From: Arsenophonus sp048493715
Lineage (GTDB): Bacteria; Pseudomonadota; Gammaproteobacteria; Enterobacterales; Enterobacteriaceae
DNA length: 42,544 nucleotides
Direction of reading: 5' to 3'
NCBI GenBank assembly: GCA_048493715.1
Contig: JBGDCZ010000023.1
Span: forward strand, 1-42,544
Notes under the pieces: model-generated
What the model saw: the letters and a program-made list of their open reading frames with translations, nothing else
Database searches by the model: none
What the model was told of the DNA's origin: nothing
Translations under genes and position numbers: made by a program
Part shown: positions 17,446 to 25,490 of the stretch, in pieces
Numbering within the stretch: the first letter of the stretch is position 1
How the letters are laid out: every line of letters starts with the position of its first letter

Positions 17446-18108
17446 GCTCAATCTCCTTCCATTCACCAGGCTGTAAGCTACCTAACTGAAAATTAGCAAT
17501 ACTATAACGAATCAATCTTAAGGTTGGAAATCCTATATTGGCAGTCATGCACCGTATTTGCCGATTGAGTCCTTCTAACAAGGTGATCTTTAGCCAACTT
17601 GTTGGAATATTTTTTCTTGTGCGTATAGCAGGATGATGAGGCCAAAGCCAGTCAGGTTCAGTGACAAGTTCAGCTTTTGCTGGTTTTGTCATACCATCTT
17701 TATAATAGCAAACCCTGACAAAATTTTTGTAAAGTTGTTTGTGTCGGTATACCTTCAACTTGTACTAATTAACTTTTTGTTGTTTTGTTGTTTTGTTGTT
17801 TTGTTGTTTTGTTGTTTTGTTGTTTTGTTGTTTTGTTGGGTCAGTTTTGCTTATAATTTGCCTTAGTTAGTATTAACAGCCCTTCGCTATCCCGATCTAA
17901 ACGTCCTGCGGCATAGACATTTAATAGGAATGTAATTTTTTAATGTTGGTCGACCACTTTGGTCGGTAAATTGTGATAATACATCGAAAGGTTTATTAAA
18001 TAGCAATATTCTGCCTGAATTAATCGTATGTTTGGCAAAATTTGCGCTATTTTTGTCATTGTATTGTTTCAATTTGGTCTTTTTATAATGCAAATTTGTC
18101 ATGGCCAT
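17438..18108 (-). pseudogene. rluE: 23S rRNA pseudouridine synthase RluE, decayed
   Basis: E. coli RluE modifies U2457 of 23S rRNA. The N-terminal piece reads GRILLFNKPFDVLSQFTDQS and the catalytic block survives in another frame as VYAAGRLDRDSEGLLIL. The C-terminal part has VQVEGIPTQ and then RKNIPTSWLKITLLEGLNRQ through NIGFPTLRLIRYS. Lesions include a 2-bp loss before VYAAG, a TAA in place of a glutamine codon in KLQAKLTQ, an expanded 8-bp repeat after that block, and a frameshift near 17700. It lies divergent from icd. Confidence 0.92.
17775..17838. repeat. Eight perfect tandem copies of TTTTGTTG inside rluE
   Basis: The octamer TTTTGTTG repeats eight times without error. On the coding (minus) strand it is CAACAAAA. 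It falls between the KLTQ and VQVEG blocks of rluE, where the family has about 9 residues; here about 24 codons intervene, so the run grew in place from a short seed. Confidence 0.97.
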
Positions 18109-18241
18109 GAGTAATAAAAAATTAACTCCCAGTTATACCTTAAATTAGGAGGTATTGGCGTAGAAAAATTATTCAAGTACCATGCAGTATGCTTACAATA
18201 AGTTAACAGGTATTGAGCTAAGATGATAAAAGGAGAGATTG

Positions 18242-19492
18242 ATGGAAAGCAAAGTAGTCGTTCCTCAACAAGGTGAAAAAATTACCCTAGAAGCTGGTAA
18301 GCTTTACGTCCCCAATAATCCAATTATTCCTTATATTGAAGGTGATGGTATTGGTGTTGATATTACCCCAGTAATGTTGAAGGTAGTTGATGCAGCAGTG
18401 GAAAAAGCCTATAGTGGTGAAAAAAAAATTTCTTGGATGGAAATTTATACTGGTGAAAAATCAACCCAAATATATGGTAAGGATGTTTGGTTACCTACTG
18501 AAACTCTGAATTTGATCCAGGATTATCATGTTTCCATTAAAGGGCCATTAACAACGCCTGTAGGTGGTGGGATCCGTTCTTTAAATGTTGCTTTACGTCA
18601 ACAGCTTGATCTCTATATTTGTTTACGTCCTGTGCGCTATTATCAAGGTACTCCTAGTCCGGTAAAACAACCGGAATTGACTAATATGGTTATTTTCCGT
18701 GAAAACTCTGAAGATATTTATGCCGGTATTGAATGGAAAGCGGGAAGCTCAGAGGCAGATAAAGTAATTAAATTTTTGCAAGATGAGATGGGAATCAACA
18801 AAATTCATTTCCCAACCCATTGTGGAATCGGTATTAAACCCTGTTCTGAAGAGGGAACTAAGCGGTTAGTTCGGGCAGCGATTGAATATGCTATCCAAAA
18901 TGATCGTAAATCTGTCACTTTAGTGCATAAAGGTAATATCATGAAATTCACTGAAGGTGCTTTTAAAGACTGGGGATATCAGCTAGCTCAAGAAGAATTC
19001 TGTGGTGAATTACTTGATGGTGGCCCATGGATGAAAATTCAGCATCTTAAGACAGGTAAAGATATTATTATCAAGGATGTTATTGCTGATGCATTTTTGC
19101 AACAAATTTTATTGCGTCCAGCCGAATATGATGTCATTGCTTGCATGAATCTTAATGGCGATTATATTTCTGATGCGTTAGCGGCACAAGTTGGTGGGAT
19201 TGGTATCGCCCCTGGCGCAAATATTGGTGATAGTTGCGCGCTATTTGAAGCAACGCATGGCACGGCGCCAAAATACGCGGGTCAAGACAAAGTGAATCCA
19301 GGTTCTATTATTCTTTCCGCTGAGATGATGTTGCGGCACATCGGCTGGAAAGAGGCGGCCGACTTAATCATTAAAGGTATGCAAGGAGCGATCGCCACTA
19401 AAACCGTCACCTATGATTTTGAGCGTTTAATGCCAGGGGCTAAGCTTTTGAAATGCAGTGAATTTGGAGATGCAGTCATCAGTCATATGTAA
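18242..19492 (+). CDS. icd: NADP-dependent isocitrate dehydrogenase
   Basis: Icd oxidatively decarboxylates isocitrate to 2-oxoglutarate in the TCA cycle, producing NADPH. The 416-aa product equals the E. coli length and starts MESKVVVPQQGEKITL at an ATG 6 nt after AGGAG; a TTG directly before it could add one residue. It keeps GPLTTPVGGGIRSLNVALRQ, with the serine that AceK phosphorylates in E. coli (Ser113), the NLNGDYISDALAAQVGG metal-binding region and the NADP site GTAPKYAGQDKVNPGS. The frame is intact and a terminator follows. Confidence 0.98.
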   Translation: MESKVVVPQQGEKITLEAGKLYVPNNPIIPYIEGDGIGVDITPVMLKVVDAAVEKAYSGEKKISWMEIYTGEKSTQIYGKDVWLPTETLNLIQDYHVSIKGPLTTPVGGGIRSLNVALRQQLDLYICLRPVRYYQGTPSPVKQPELTNMVIFRENSEDIYAGIEWKAGSSEADKVIKFLQDEMGINKIHFPTHCGIGIKPCSEEGTKRLVRAAIEYAIQNDRKSVTLVHKGNIMKFTEGAFKDWGYQLAQEEFCGELLDGGPWMKIQHLKTGKDIIIKDVIADAFLQQILLRPAEYDVIACMNLNGDYISDALAAQVGGIGIAPGANIGDSCALFEATHGTAPKYAGQDKVNPGSIILSAEMMLRHIGWKEAADLIIKGMQGAIATKTVTYDFERLMPGAKLLKCSEFGDAVISHM

Positions 19493-19513
19493 TTTAAGCT
19501 TGATTTAATTGAT

Positions 19514-19537
19514 AACGGGAACTTAAGTGATCCCGTT
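19514..19537 (+). terminator. Rho-independent terminator of icd
   Basis: AACGGGA (19514-19520) pairs with TCCCGTT (19531-19537), and the 10-nt loop contains the palindrome ACTTAAGT. TTAATTTATG follows. It lies 22 nt after the icd stop. Confidence 0.65.
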
Positions 19538-19645
19538 TAATTTATGAGCTATTTTTTTCTTCGCCAAAACTTCACTAAAGCACTTCCCCAAAACCGAACA
19601 ATTAAACAGCAATGATTTGCCATTAATTATTTGCCAATATTAGAT

Positions 19646-19990
19646 TTAATGCCATTTTCCTTTTATCTTGATATGGGTCTCATCCATATACCGGGTTCCG
19701 CCATAGATTTTTCGTTTTTTCTAGGCAGCATTTGCGAGCTTCGGAACTAATCGTAATATCCATCGATGAATAGTCGAGTGATCAACGATAATACCTCTTT
19801 CTTGCATCATTTCTTCTAAATCACGCAAGCTTAATTTGTAGGCTAAATACCAACAACAAGTACATTAAAATGGCTTCAATCTGATAGTGGAGACGCTTAA
19901 AGGTTTGCCTAACTAAACACATAACTATCTCTTCCCTGAAAATCATAAAACAATCATTGTATCATTCATCGGCTTTAATATGACGGAACC
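19646..19990 (-). mobile_element. IS6-family insertion sequence remnant
   Basis: The minus strand begins with a probable terminal repeat (GGTTCCGTCATATT, 19990-19977). It then encodes pieces of an IS6/IS26-type DDE transposase: FKRLHYQIEAILMYL, LSLRDLEEMMQERG with IIVDHSTIHRWI, and YMDETHIKIKGKW, which carries the first catalytic aspartate. Frames are shifted between pieces and the last two thirds, with the other catalytic residues and the second terminal repeat, are gone. It is immobile now but shows that IS6-type elements were active next to icd. Confidence 0.8.
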
Positions 19991-20147
19991 AATTTTATTC
20001 ATGAAGTAGAGAATATTAAACTGTATTTGATGGTAAAGTTATTAATTTTCCATATAATACTTGCATAAAATTTATGCTATGATTACTAATAATGATAATT
20101 GTATGGTTTTTGTATTTTATTATTTAACTTGTTATTTTTATTCGGAT
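19991..20147 (+). other. Gene-free stretch leading to an orphan terminator; possible small RNA
   Basis: No reading frame is supported. TATAAT at 20053-20058 is a perfect -10 hexamer, with TTGATG 20 bp upstream (a long spacer). A transcript started near 20065 would run about 115 nt to the terminator at 20148-20180. Confidence 0.3.
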
Positions 20148-20180
20148 AACCAGCTATGTTGACTGGTTTTTTGTTTTTTG
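20148..20180 (+). terminator. Strong orphan rho-independent terminator
   Basis: AACCAG (20148-20153) pairs with CTGGTT (20163-20168) around a 9-nt loop and is followed by a run of T interrupted by single Gs. It points rightward, but no plus-strand gene lies between icd (which has its own terminator) and this site. Confidence 0.75.
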
Positions 20181-20311
20181 AATAATTACTACTCTTTTGG
20201 CCGTACTATCTAAGCGCTTATCAATTTATATCAACCGGAATTCGCCACTAATGTTTTATTTTTTATCTAAGATAATTAAAATAACTATTAATATCTTATT
20301 AAAGATGACTT

Positions 20312-20953
20312 CTATCTTAGATGAGTAAGATATTCATCATCATTTTCTATCTCGCTATCACTGCTAGAAACCGGACTGCCTGAATTACGCGGTTTTCGGT
20401 TAGTATTAGCGTGGTTTTGAACAGTGGGATCAACGGAAGTTACGCCATTTTTGTAAGTGGATATTACATAAGTCTCTAGACTTTTTTGAGTTGATGCATT
20501 AGTTGTCTTGAAAATCTTGCTAAAACCTGCTTGCGTTGCAGACAAACTTTTATCGATGTTAGCAGTCTCCATATCTAAGGTTTTGCTAGTCATATTAAGA
20601 GAAAAGTCTAGACTGGTTTTAAGCAACTGTTCATTCTGTGCTGCTGTATTTGAATGAAGAGCAGTTTGCGCATAGATAAAACTTTGCGCGAGAGAATATT
20701 TAGCTAACTCCAGATTTTCTTTCATGGAACTTTTAGCTAAATCGAGATTTTGCTGTAGCATGTCTTTAGTTTGATTTAAATTTCCTTTTGCAACCGAGTT
20801 GATATATTTATAATTATAGAAGTGATTTTTCGGGTGTTTAGTGGTATTAGTCATTCTAGGTGAAGTTTTCAACTGAGGATCGTTAGCGATTGCCGACCCA
20901 AAATGACACCCACATAAGATAGTAACAATGGATGCTTTATATAATAGTTTCAT
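20312..20953 (-). CDS. Secreted 11-residue-repeat protein, unrecognised family
   Basis: No known family is recognised. The ATG at 20953 is chosen because AAGGAT lies 7 nt upstream and it opens a signal peptide (MKLLYKASIVTILCGC, likely cut after AIA at residue 23); an in-frame ATG at 21025 would bury it. The 213-aa product then has ten back-to-back 11-residue units in one register, for example MLQQNLDLAKS, SMKENLELAKY, SLAQSFIYAQT, NMTSKTLDMET. A hydrophobic residue recurs near position 6 of each unit. Eleven-residue periodicity fits a long amphipathic helix of the apolipoprotein/alpha-synuclein type. The tail is Ser/Pro-rich, then acidic. It is followed upstream on the same strand by two decayed relatives. 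Export is inferred; function is unknown. Confidence 0.75.
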   Translation of the reverse strand: MKLLYKASIVTILCGCHFGSAIANDPQLKTSPRMTNTTKHPKNHFYNYKYINSVAKGNLNQTKDMLQQNLDLAKSSMKENLELAKYSLAQSFIYAQTALHSNTAAQNEQLLKTSLDFSLNMTSKTLDMETANIDKSLSATQAGFSKIFKTTNASTQKSLETYVISTYKNGVTSVDPTVQNHANTNRKPRNSGSPVSSSDSEIENDDEYLTHLR

Positions 20954-21202
20954 AAACCATATCCTTATTATCGAAATCACTATCAAGTATAGCTTGTTAT
21001 TTAACATTCTGGCGGTATTGTTCAAATAGCAGCGCAGATATTTAATCTGTACAGTGGTTAAAATAATATAACTGATTAATAGAAAAGATAAGTTTGCCAG
21101 AAGTTTTGGCGATTGCTTCTTACTTGTTGATAAAACTAAGTTGTTTAAAGTTGTGTCTGTTAGCTAACTAATGTGGTCGTAATAAAAAGAGCAATATTAA
21201 TA

Positions 21203-21239
21203 ATATCTCTTTCATGATCAGCAAATGAAAGAGAGATAT
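21203..21239 (-). terminator. Hairpin downstream of the larger 11-mer repeat gene
   Basis: ATATCTCTTTCAT (21203-21215) pairs with ATGAAA...GAGATAT (21225-21239) with a 2-nt GA bulge. On the minus strand it is followed by TATTAATATTGCTCTTTTT. It fits termination of the gene ending at 21279. Confidence 0.45.
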
Positions 21240-21278
21240 GATGTCATATTTACCATACATACTGGTTAGCTGCAGTTG

Positions 21279-22241
21279 CTATCCTTGATATCTATTGGCA
21301 ATTTCATCTTCTATTACGTTATCACTATTGCTATTATTAGTGGCGTTAGTTATGTTTGCCCTATTGTTACTGATATTATCAGTATTTTTGGCTGAGTTAG
21401 CAATAGTAAGACCACGGCTAGTAGCAGAATCAGCTAGATTAAAACCGCGATTAGCCGCCGAACTAACGAGTCCTGAACCAGCATTGGCGGTGTTATTGGC
21501 TATATTTAAACCATTATTAGCAGTATCTTTAACCACATCTATAGTCGTTTTGGAAATAGCCTTATTCGAATCATAAGCCTTGGAAAGTGCCGCATCTGCC
21601 ATGTTAAAGGATGTGTTGAGAATATGGTTAGTTGTATTTAGACTACCATCGGCGGTGTTGCTCACCACCTTTAAAGTCTTGTCTATCGTTTTATTGGCAG
21701 AACTTACTCCCCTTTCAATTGCTTTGCCAGCTATAATTAAACCTTGAGGATTAGAGTTATCACTTATATTGTATTTTTATAACTTTATTAGAGAATGAGG
21801 TTGTTCTTTCAAGCATAATGTTGGCAATTTTTGGACTATCTTTAGCAGAATGCTCTACCATATAAAAGGTATTATTGGTAATATCAGATGATGCATCTAA
21901 GCCTTTATGCACAGCATTATTTGCAAAAATCAAACCGCCTTCGGTCGTTACTTGATTGGCATTTAAACCAGAGTTAGCAACATTGTCTATAAGCTTGGTG
22001 CTATTCTCGACGGCTGTCTTGCTTAACTCATTGGCAGCAGTATTGGCCTTTCCAACCATTTCGTGATTTGATCTTACTGTATTATTAGCGACATTTGAAC
22101 CTGATTGAAGAACCGAATCTACAATATGCTTATTAGTATACGACATTGGGGTTTGTTGTGAAGTTACGTCAGTCATAGTAATTGTAGAATTAATTCCAAT
22201 TAGTATAGTGATAATAGTGGATGTTTTTAATAATGATTCAT
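21279..22241 (-). pseudogene. Large secreted 11-residue-repeat protein, broken
   Basis: GAGGG lies 8 nt before an ATG at 22241 that opens a leader like that of the gene at 20953: MNHY, then TAA where the relative has Tyr, then KTSTIITILIGI. After the leader come ten 11-residue units (VRSNHEMVGKA, TEGGLIFANNA, VHKGLDASSDI and others) to a stop at 21760. The frame then shifts by one and eleven more units follow in the same register (NPQGLIIAGKA, ANNGLNIANNT, ANRGFNLADSA, TSRGLTIANSA). The recurring pattern is A-x-x-G-L-x-x-A-N-x-A. So one gene of about 320 codons has been split by a nonsense codon and a frameshift. An ATG at 22176 could still make an unexported 138-aa fragment. Confidence 0.75.
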
Positions 22242-22464
22242 ACTTATACCCTCAAAAATGAAAATTATTACCAAGTATATTTTATTTTTTAATATCTATT
22301 TAACATCTTATGGCTTTATTAATTTGATTAGTACAAGGCAATGGTAACTACGATAATTATTTTTGCTACCATGGGTAATGATAATTAATAAAATAAGACT
22401 ACCAATTAATGGTTGCCCTATGAAGGAAAGAGTTTGATAGTTTTTTGAAGACTAAGTTAATTTT

Positions 22465-22648
22465 TTAAAATAATATGATGCTTTTTACCGTTAACATCGG
22501 TGATAAGCAATAGCGTTGACCATCTTTGTCAGCTACGACGATTTTCTCACAAGCATATATGGTAGGAGGGCTAGTCATAGCATGGCAAATATTAACAGCT
22601 ATATATTAAGATAGATATGATATTTAACGTCTTAAATAAGTTTTTCAT
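22465..22648 (-). pseudogene. Small secreted protein, third of the tandem set, broken
   Basis: The ATG at 22648 opens MKNLFKTLNIISILIYSC, a signal peptide resembling the leaders at 20953 and 22241. The frame then stops; one base further on it continues as ICHAMTSPPTIYACEKIVV and DKDGQRYCLSPMLTVKSIILF to TAA at 22465. The mature part would be short and has two cysteines but no 11-residue units. Only the leader and position link it to its neighbours. A one-base insertion near 22590 explains the break. Confidence 0.45.
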
Positions 22649-23007
22649 GGTTATTATGGTTAAGTAAAACGGATTATTTAAATTTAATCATTTGATATTT
22701 CAATATCTTGATAACATTTTTCATCATAACTCATTGTTAAAATGCTTAAAGTTTTTGTAATTTAAATAGCATCACAAGTATGCTAGCTAATAAAAATTAC
22801 AGGTAATTTTATTTGCAACTAGTACTGTAACTTAGCAACATTACTACTTCTGGCACACTGATAATAGCTAATTTAATATTGACAAGTGTGGAATATGATA
22901 AATATCACTTGTTTCAAGTAATGAAATATTTTTTAAGATAATTGTTATTTATCAGAATGCAACAACATAACCATGACGTGTATACAATTTAAACAGGAGA
23001 TTATAAT
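22649..23007. other. Non-coding AT-rich spacer
   Basis: No supported gene. A perfect TTGACA occurs near 22879 on the plus strand, but no good -10 hexamer follows at 16-18 bp. AGGAGA at 22995-23000 belongs to the next feature. Confidence 0.4.
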
Positions 23008-23309
23008 ATTAAAATAAATGAAATATATCACCTTCAAGCGGGGGAAATATTAAATATACAGGCTACTCCAAAACGTCGAACTATTCGTGTTCCTTTACTG
23101 TTAGCGATAGTACTTAGCATGAAGTCGCAGGCTGAGCAGAAACTAATATTTAATGGTAGTGAAGTTGCCAAAGTTAAAACGCAAGCTGGTGGTACTGTTT
23201 GTGATAGTTGGAGTGGGTTTATTGAAGCAAATAATTCCGCCTCAATGATAAATCTTCTTATGGGGGCAATACACCAAAAGGGATCACTGTATTTATAGGT
23301 GATGTATAG
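23008..23309 (+). pseudogene. Secreted-protein relic with ATT in place of a start codon, unrecognised
   Basis: AGGAG (22995-22999) stands 8 nt before ATT-AAA-ATA, which opens 96 codons without a stop. After a long N-region comes a signal-peptide-like stretch (KRRTIRVPLLLAIVLSMKSQA), then EQKLIFNGSEVAKVKTQAGG and CDSWSGFIEANNSASMIN. Near 23255 the sensible continuation changes frame to SSYGGNTPKGITVFIGDV and a stop at 23309. The nearest ATG (23018) is in another frame and gives 11 codons. I read it as a gene that lost its ATG and gained a frameshift. Initiation at ATT cannot be excluded. No family is recognised. Confidence 0.45.
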
Positions 23310-23657
23310 TAAATTTTTTGATGCTGCTACATTAAATAAAATAATTTGGTCATTGTGATTTTAGTTAAAGTAAATAACGAATAATAATAACAATATAACA
23401 TTATGCAATATAAAATTTATGATCTCAAAATAGTATTTTATTAAAGTCTGTTAGAATTATAAAAAATTAACTACAGAAATTATACTATTATGTCTTGCCT
23501 AAAATTTGTTTATAAACTCTAATGTGATAAAGTCACTTTTAATATAAATTTAGTAATGAATAAATTTTTCAGTTATAGTAATTTAGTGAGTTATTTTAAT
23601 GTATATAATTGAAATGATAAAATTTTTAACTAGAATTTTTATGATTATTAGCAGATT
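23310..23657. other. Non-coding AT-rich spacer
   Basis: Nothing recognisable was found on either strand. Confidence 0.4.
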
Positions 23658-24043
23658 ATGACAAGAATAAATGTAATCCCGCCTAATGAATTATGTGATC
23701 AGCACTTGTTGGCTGAACATAGAGAATTAACGCGAATACCAAACTATATCGTTAAAAAAAAAGGAAATGTTACATTATCAACGTTGTCATCTTATACCTT
23801 AGGAAAGGGACATGACATTTTTTTAGAGACAAATTATTATTTTTGTATTTGCGATATACATCATTACATCAAGAGTGTCTTAATCGAGGGTTTTCTGTTA
23901 CCTATAAATGGTTTGCTGAAGTACAAAACTATTTTCATTTATGGAGAAATTATGAAATAAATGAGCTAGATATTGAGATTAATAACACAAGGATAAATGA
24001 AAGAATGCCATTGGAACCTCGATTCACACCTTATAAAAAGTAA
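23658..24043 (+). pseudogene. denV: Pyrimidine dimer DNA glycosylase (endonuclease V, T4 DenV type), frameshifted
   Basis: MTRINVIPPNELCDQHLLAE followed by HRELTRIPN matches the start of T4 endonuclease V and its bacterial relatives; Thr2 is the catalytic nucleophile, and the early Glu (HRE) is also present. After YTLGKGH the first frame degrades near 23840. The family sequence resumes one frame over as SLHQECLNRGF and ends NTRINERMPLEPRFTPYKK at 24043. A single indel in the T/A-rich stretch near 23840 would explain it. The enzyme nicks DNA at cyclobutane pyrimidine dimers. Phage or horizontal origin is likely for the family but not shown here. Confidence 0.88.
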
Positions 24044-24248
24044 TTTCATTAGGAAAATTTATTGAGTTTTGTTACAATATTTTTATAACAAAATTAGATT
24101 TGCAGAATTTTAATTTATATAAAAAAATTAGATTTTATCGGACATTTTTATATTTTTCTATTTTTATTAGAAATAAAATAATACCCATTTTTCAGATAAT
24201 AATCTAACAAAGAGGTATCTTACTCGGTGGATACTCTTCAGTATTCAT

Positions 24249-24326
24249 TTAGCCATCCCATTTGGGGCTCATCATTGCGGCAAAAATACCAAATGCGCAA
24301 ATTAGGCCGAGAATTAACAAAAACAT
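24249..24326 (-). CDS. mgtS: MgtS-like small inner-membrane protein (25 aa)
   Basis: The product is MFLLILGLICAFGIFAAMMS followed by PKWDG. It aligns without gaps to the last 24 residues of E. coli MgtS (YneM), with 11 identities by eye, including LG near the start, the AA pair, and S-x-KWD at the end. MgtS is a PhoPQ-induced one-span protein that stabilises the Mg2+ importer MgtA. AAGGA is well placed upstream of the ATG, and a good sigma-70 promoter lies 70 bp further up. The membrane span fills almost the whole protein. It appears intact, although phoP and phoQ are dead here. The family call rests on a very short alignment. Confidence 0.65.
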   Translation of the reverse strand: MFLLILGLICAFGIFAAMMSPKWDG

Positions 24327-24394
24327 AATATTTTCCTTATTTTTGATTAATGCATTTCGATAGAAATACCTCGCTAAAATGAAAGTTAAATGCC

Positions 24395-24422
24395 ATTATA
24401 CGGCCAGACAATTCTAGTCAAA
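24395..24422 (-). promoter_or_regulatory. Sigma-70 promoter of the mgtS-like gene
   Basis: On the minus strand a perfect TATAAT (24400-24395) is preceded by TTTGAC (24422-24417) with 16 bp between, or by TTGACT with 15 bp. Transcription would start near 24388 and leave a leader of about 60 nt. No PhoP box is visible. Confidence 0.6.
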
Positions 24423-25320
24423 AAACTGCAAGATAAAAAGTAGTATTGTGCATAAGCGATAAATTATTTAATTTTGTTGAGCTTTCATTTGATTTTTTGC
24501 ATTAATAATTAATTTTGGCAACAAAAAAGAAGAGAATTTACGATTTGAGTAATTAACTAGATATTTTTGTTTATGAAATGAATGTTATTAGCAAAAATAT
24601 ATTGATGTGACGTTGTTGCAGTTTTACTAATTCAGCTTATAACAAAAAATATCAATTGCTCTTGCTAAAAATTTTTCAAAAAGTTATTTAAAAATCAGCG
24701 ATATTATTTAAAATAATGTAAAATTTATTTCTAATACTAGAATAATATTAGATACATATTGTATTAATAATATACTAAATAATTTATTAATAAAATTATG
24801 AATTTTAAATTACTTTCAATTAAATAAATTATTTTGATAATTTTACTTAGTTAAACTATTATAATAAACTTTTAATAAGTGAAATAAATAATGGTTAATT
24901 TTATTGCTGTTAGATTGAAATATAAAATATAATATTAAAAATAAATTTAACGAATAAGTTGTTAAAAACAAAATTTAGGTTATAATATAATATTTAGTTT
25001 GGCTAATGACTTAAGTTATATTATTAATTATAATTAGTTGATTATTTTATGTAATTATTATTTAAATGGAATCTGGAATAAATAGTTTCTACAGTGATAA
25101 AGCTAATATTAAATATATCGATTAATTTTTATAAAGACATGAAGATAATATGGTTATTAATGTTTATTATCGATATAACTTACTGGATACTGACATAATT
25201 GGCCATATACATTTAAACTCGGCAAACTGACAAATATCTATTTACCTTTTGCTATTGTCAGAATGTAGCTAATCATAATTCTCACTTTTAAAATAAAAAG
25301 GTTACCTAAAGAGGATATTT
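24423..25320. other. Long non-coding AT-rich stretch
   Basis: About 900 bp of A/T-rich sequence without a supported gene on either strand. Short open frames (for example MVINVYYRYNLLDTD from 25150) have no ribosome site and resemble nothing known. It is probably eroded sequence. Confidence 0.45.
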
Positions 25321-25413
25321 ATGTTACATTTTAAGGGATTTTACTGGTTAGTGTTGTTATCATTTTCGAATAAAAGAGTAAAATCTATACAAATTTTAAA
25401 TGGCCATTTTTAA
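25321..25413 (+). CDS. Possible 30-aa hydrophobic peptide before agcS
   Basis: The ATG at 25321 follows GAGGA with 5-nt spacing and encodes MLHFKGFYWLVLLSF, then a polar tail. The good ribosome site is the only support. It may be the leader of a lost gene or a small membrane peptide. It ends 77 nt before agcS. Confidence 0.25.
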   Translation: MLHFKGFYWLVLLSFSNKRVKSIQILNGHF

Positions 25414-25490
25414 TAAGGGTTTAGTATTATTTATTAGTGTATTTGAATTTATTGGACAGTTTTTAATTAATACAGATAAGGGGAAATGTT

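Noticed and set aside
17775..17838. CRISPR array
   Set aside because: The units are 8 bp, contiguous and without spacers; this is a microsatellite. No CRISPR-like repeats or cas genes were seen in the window.
21295..21576. Plus-strand hydrophobic frame of 93 codons
   Set aside because: It is the complement of the Ala/Asn-rich 11-mer repeat gene, which creates Leu/Ile/Val-rich antisense frames.
24423..25320. Possible origin-like or nucleoid-binding AT-rich region
   Set aside because: No DnaA boxes or iterons were seen; the whole 22-38 kb region is similarly AT-rich.
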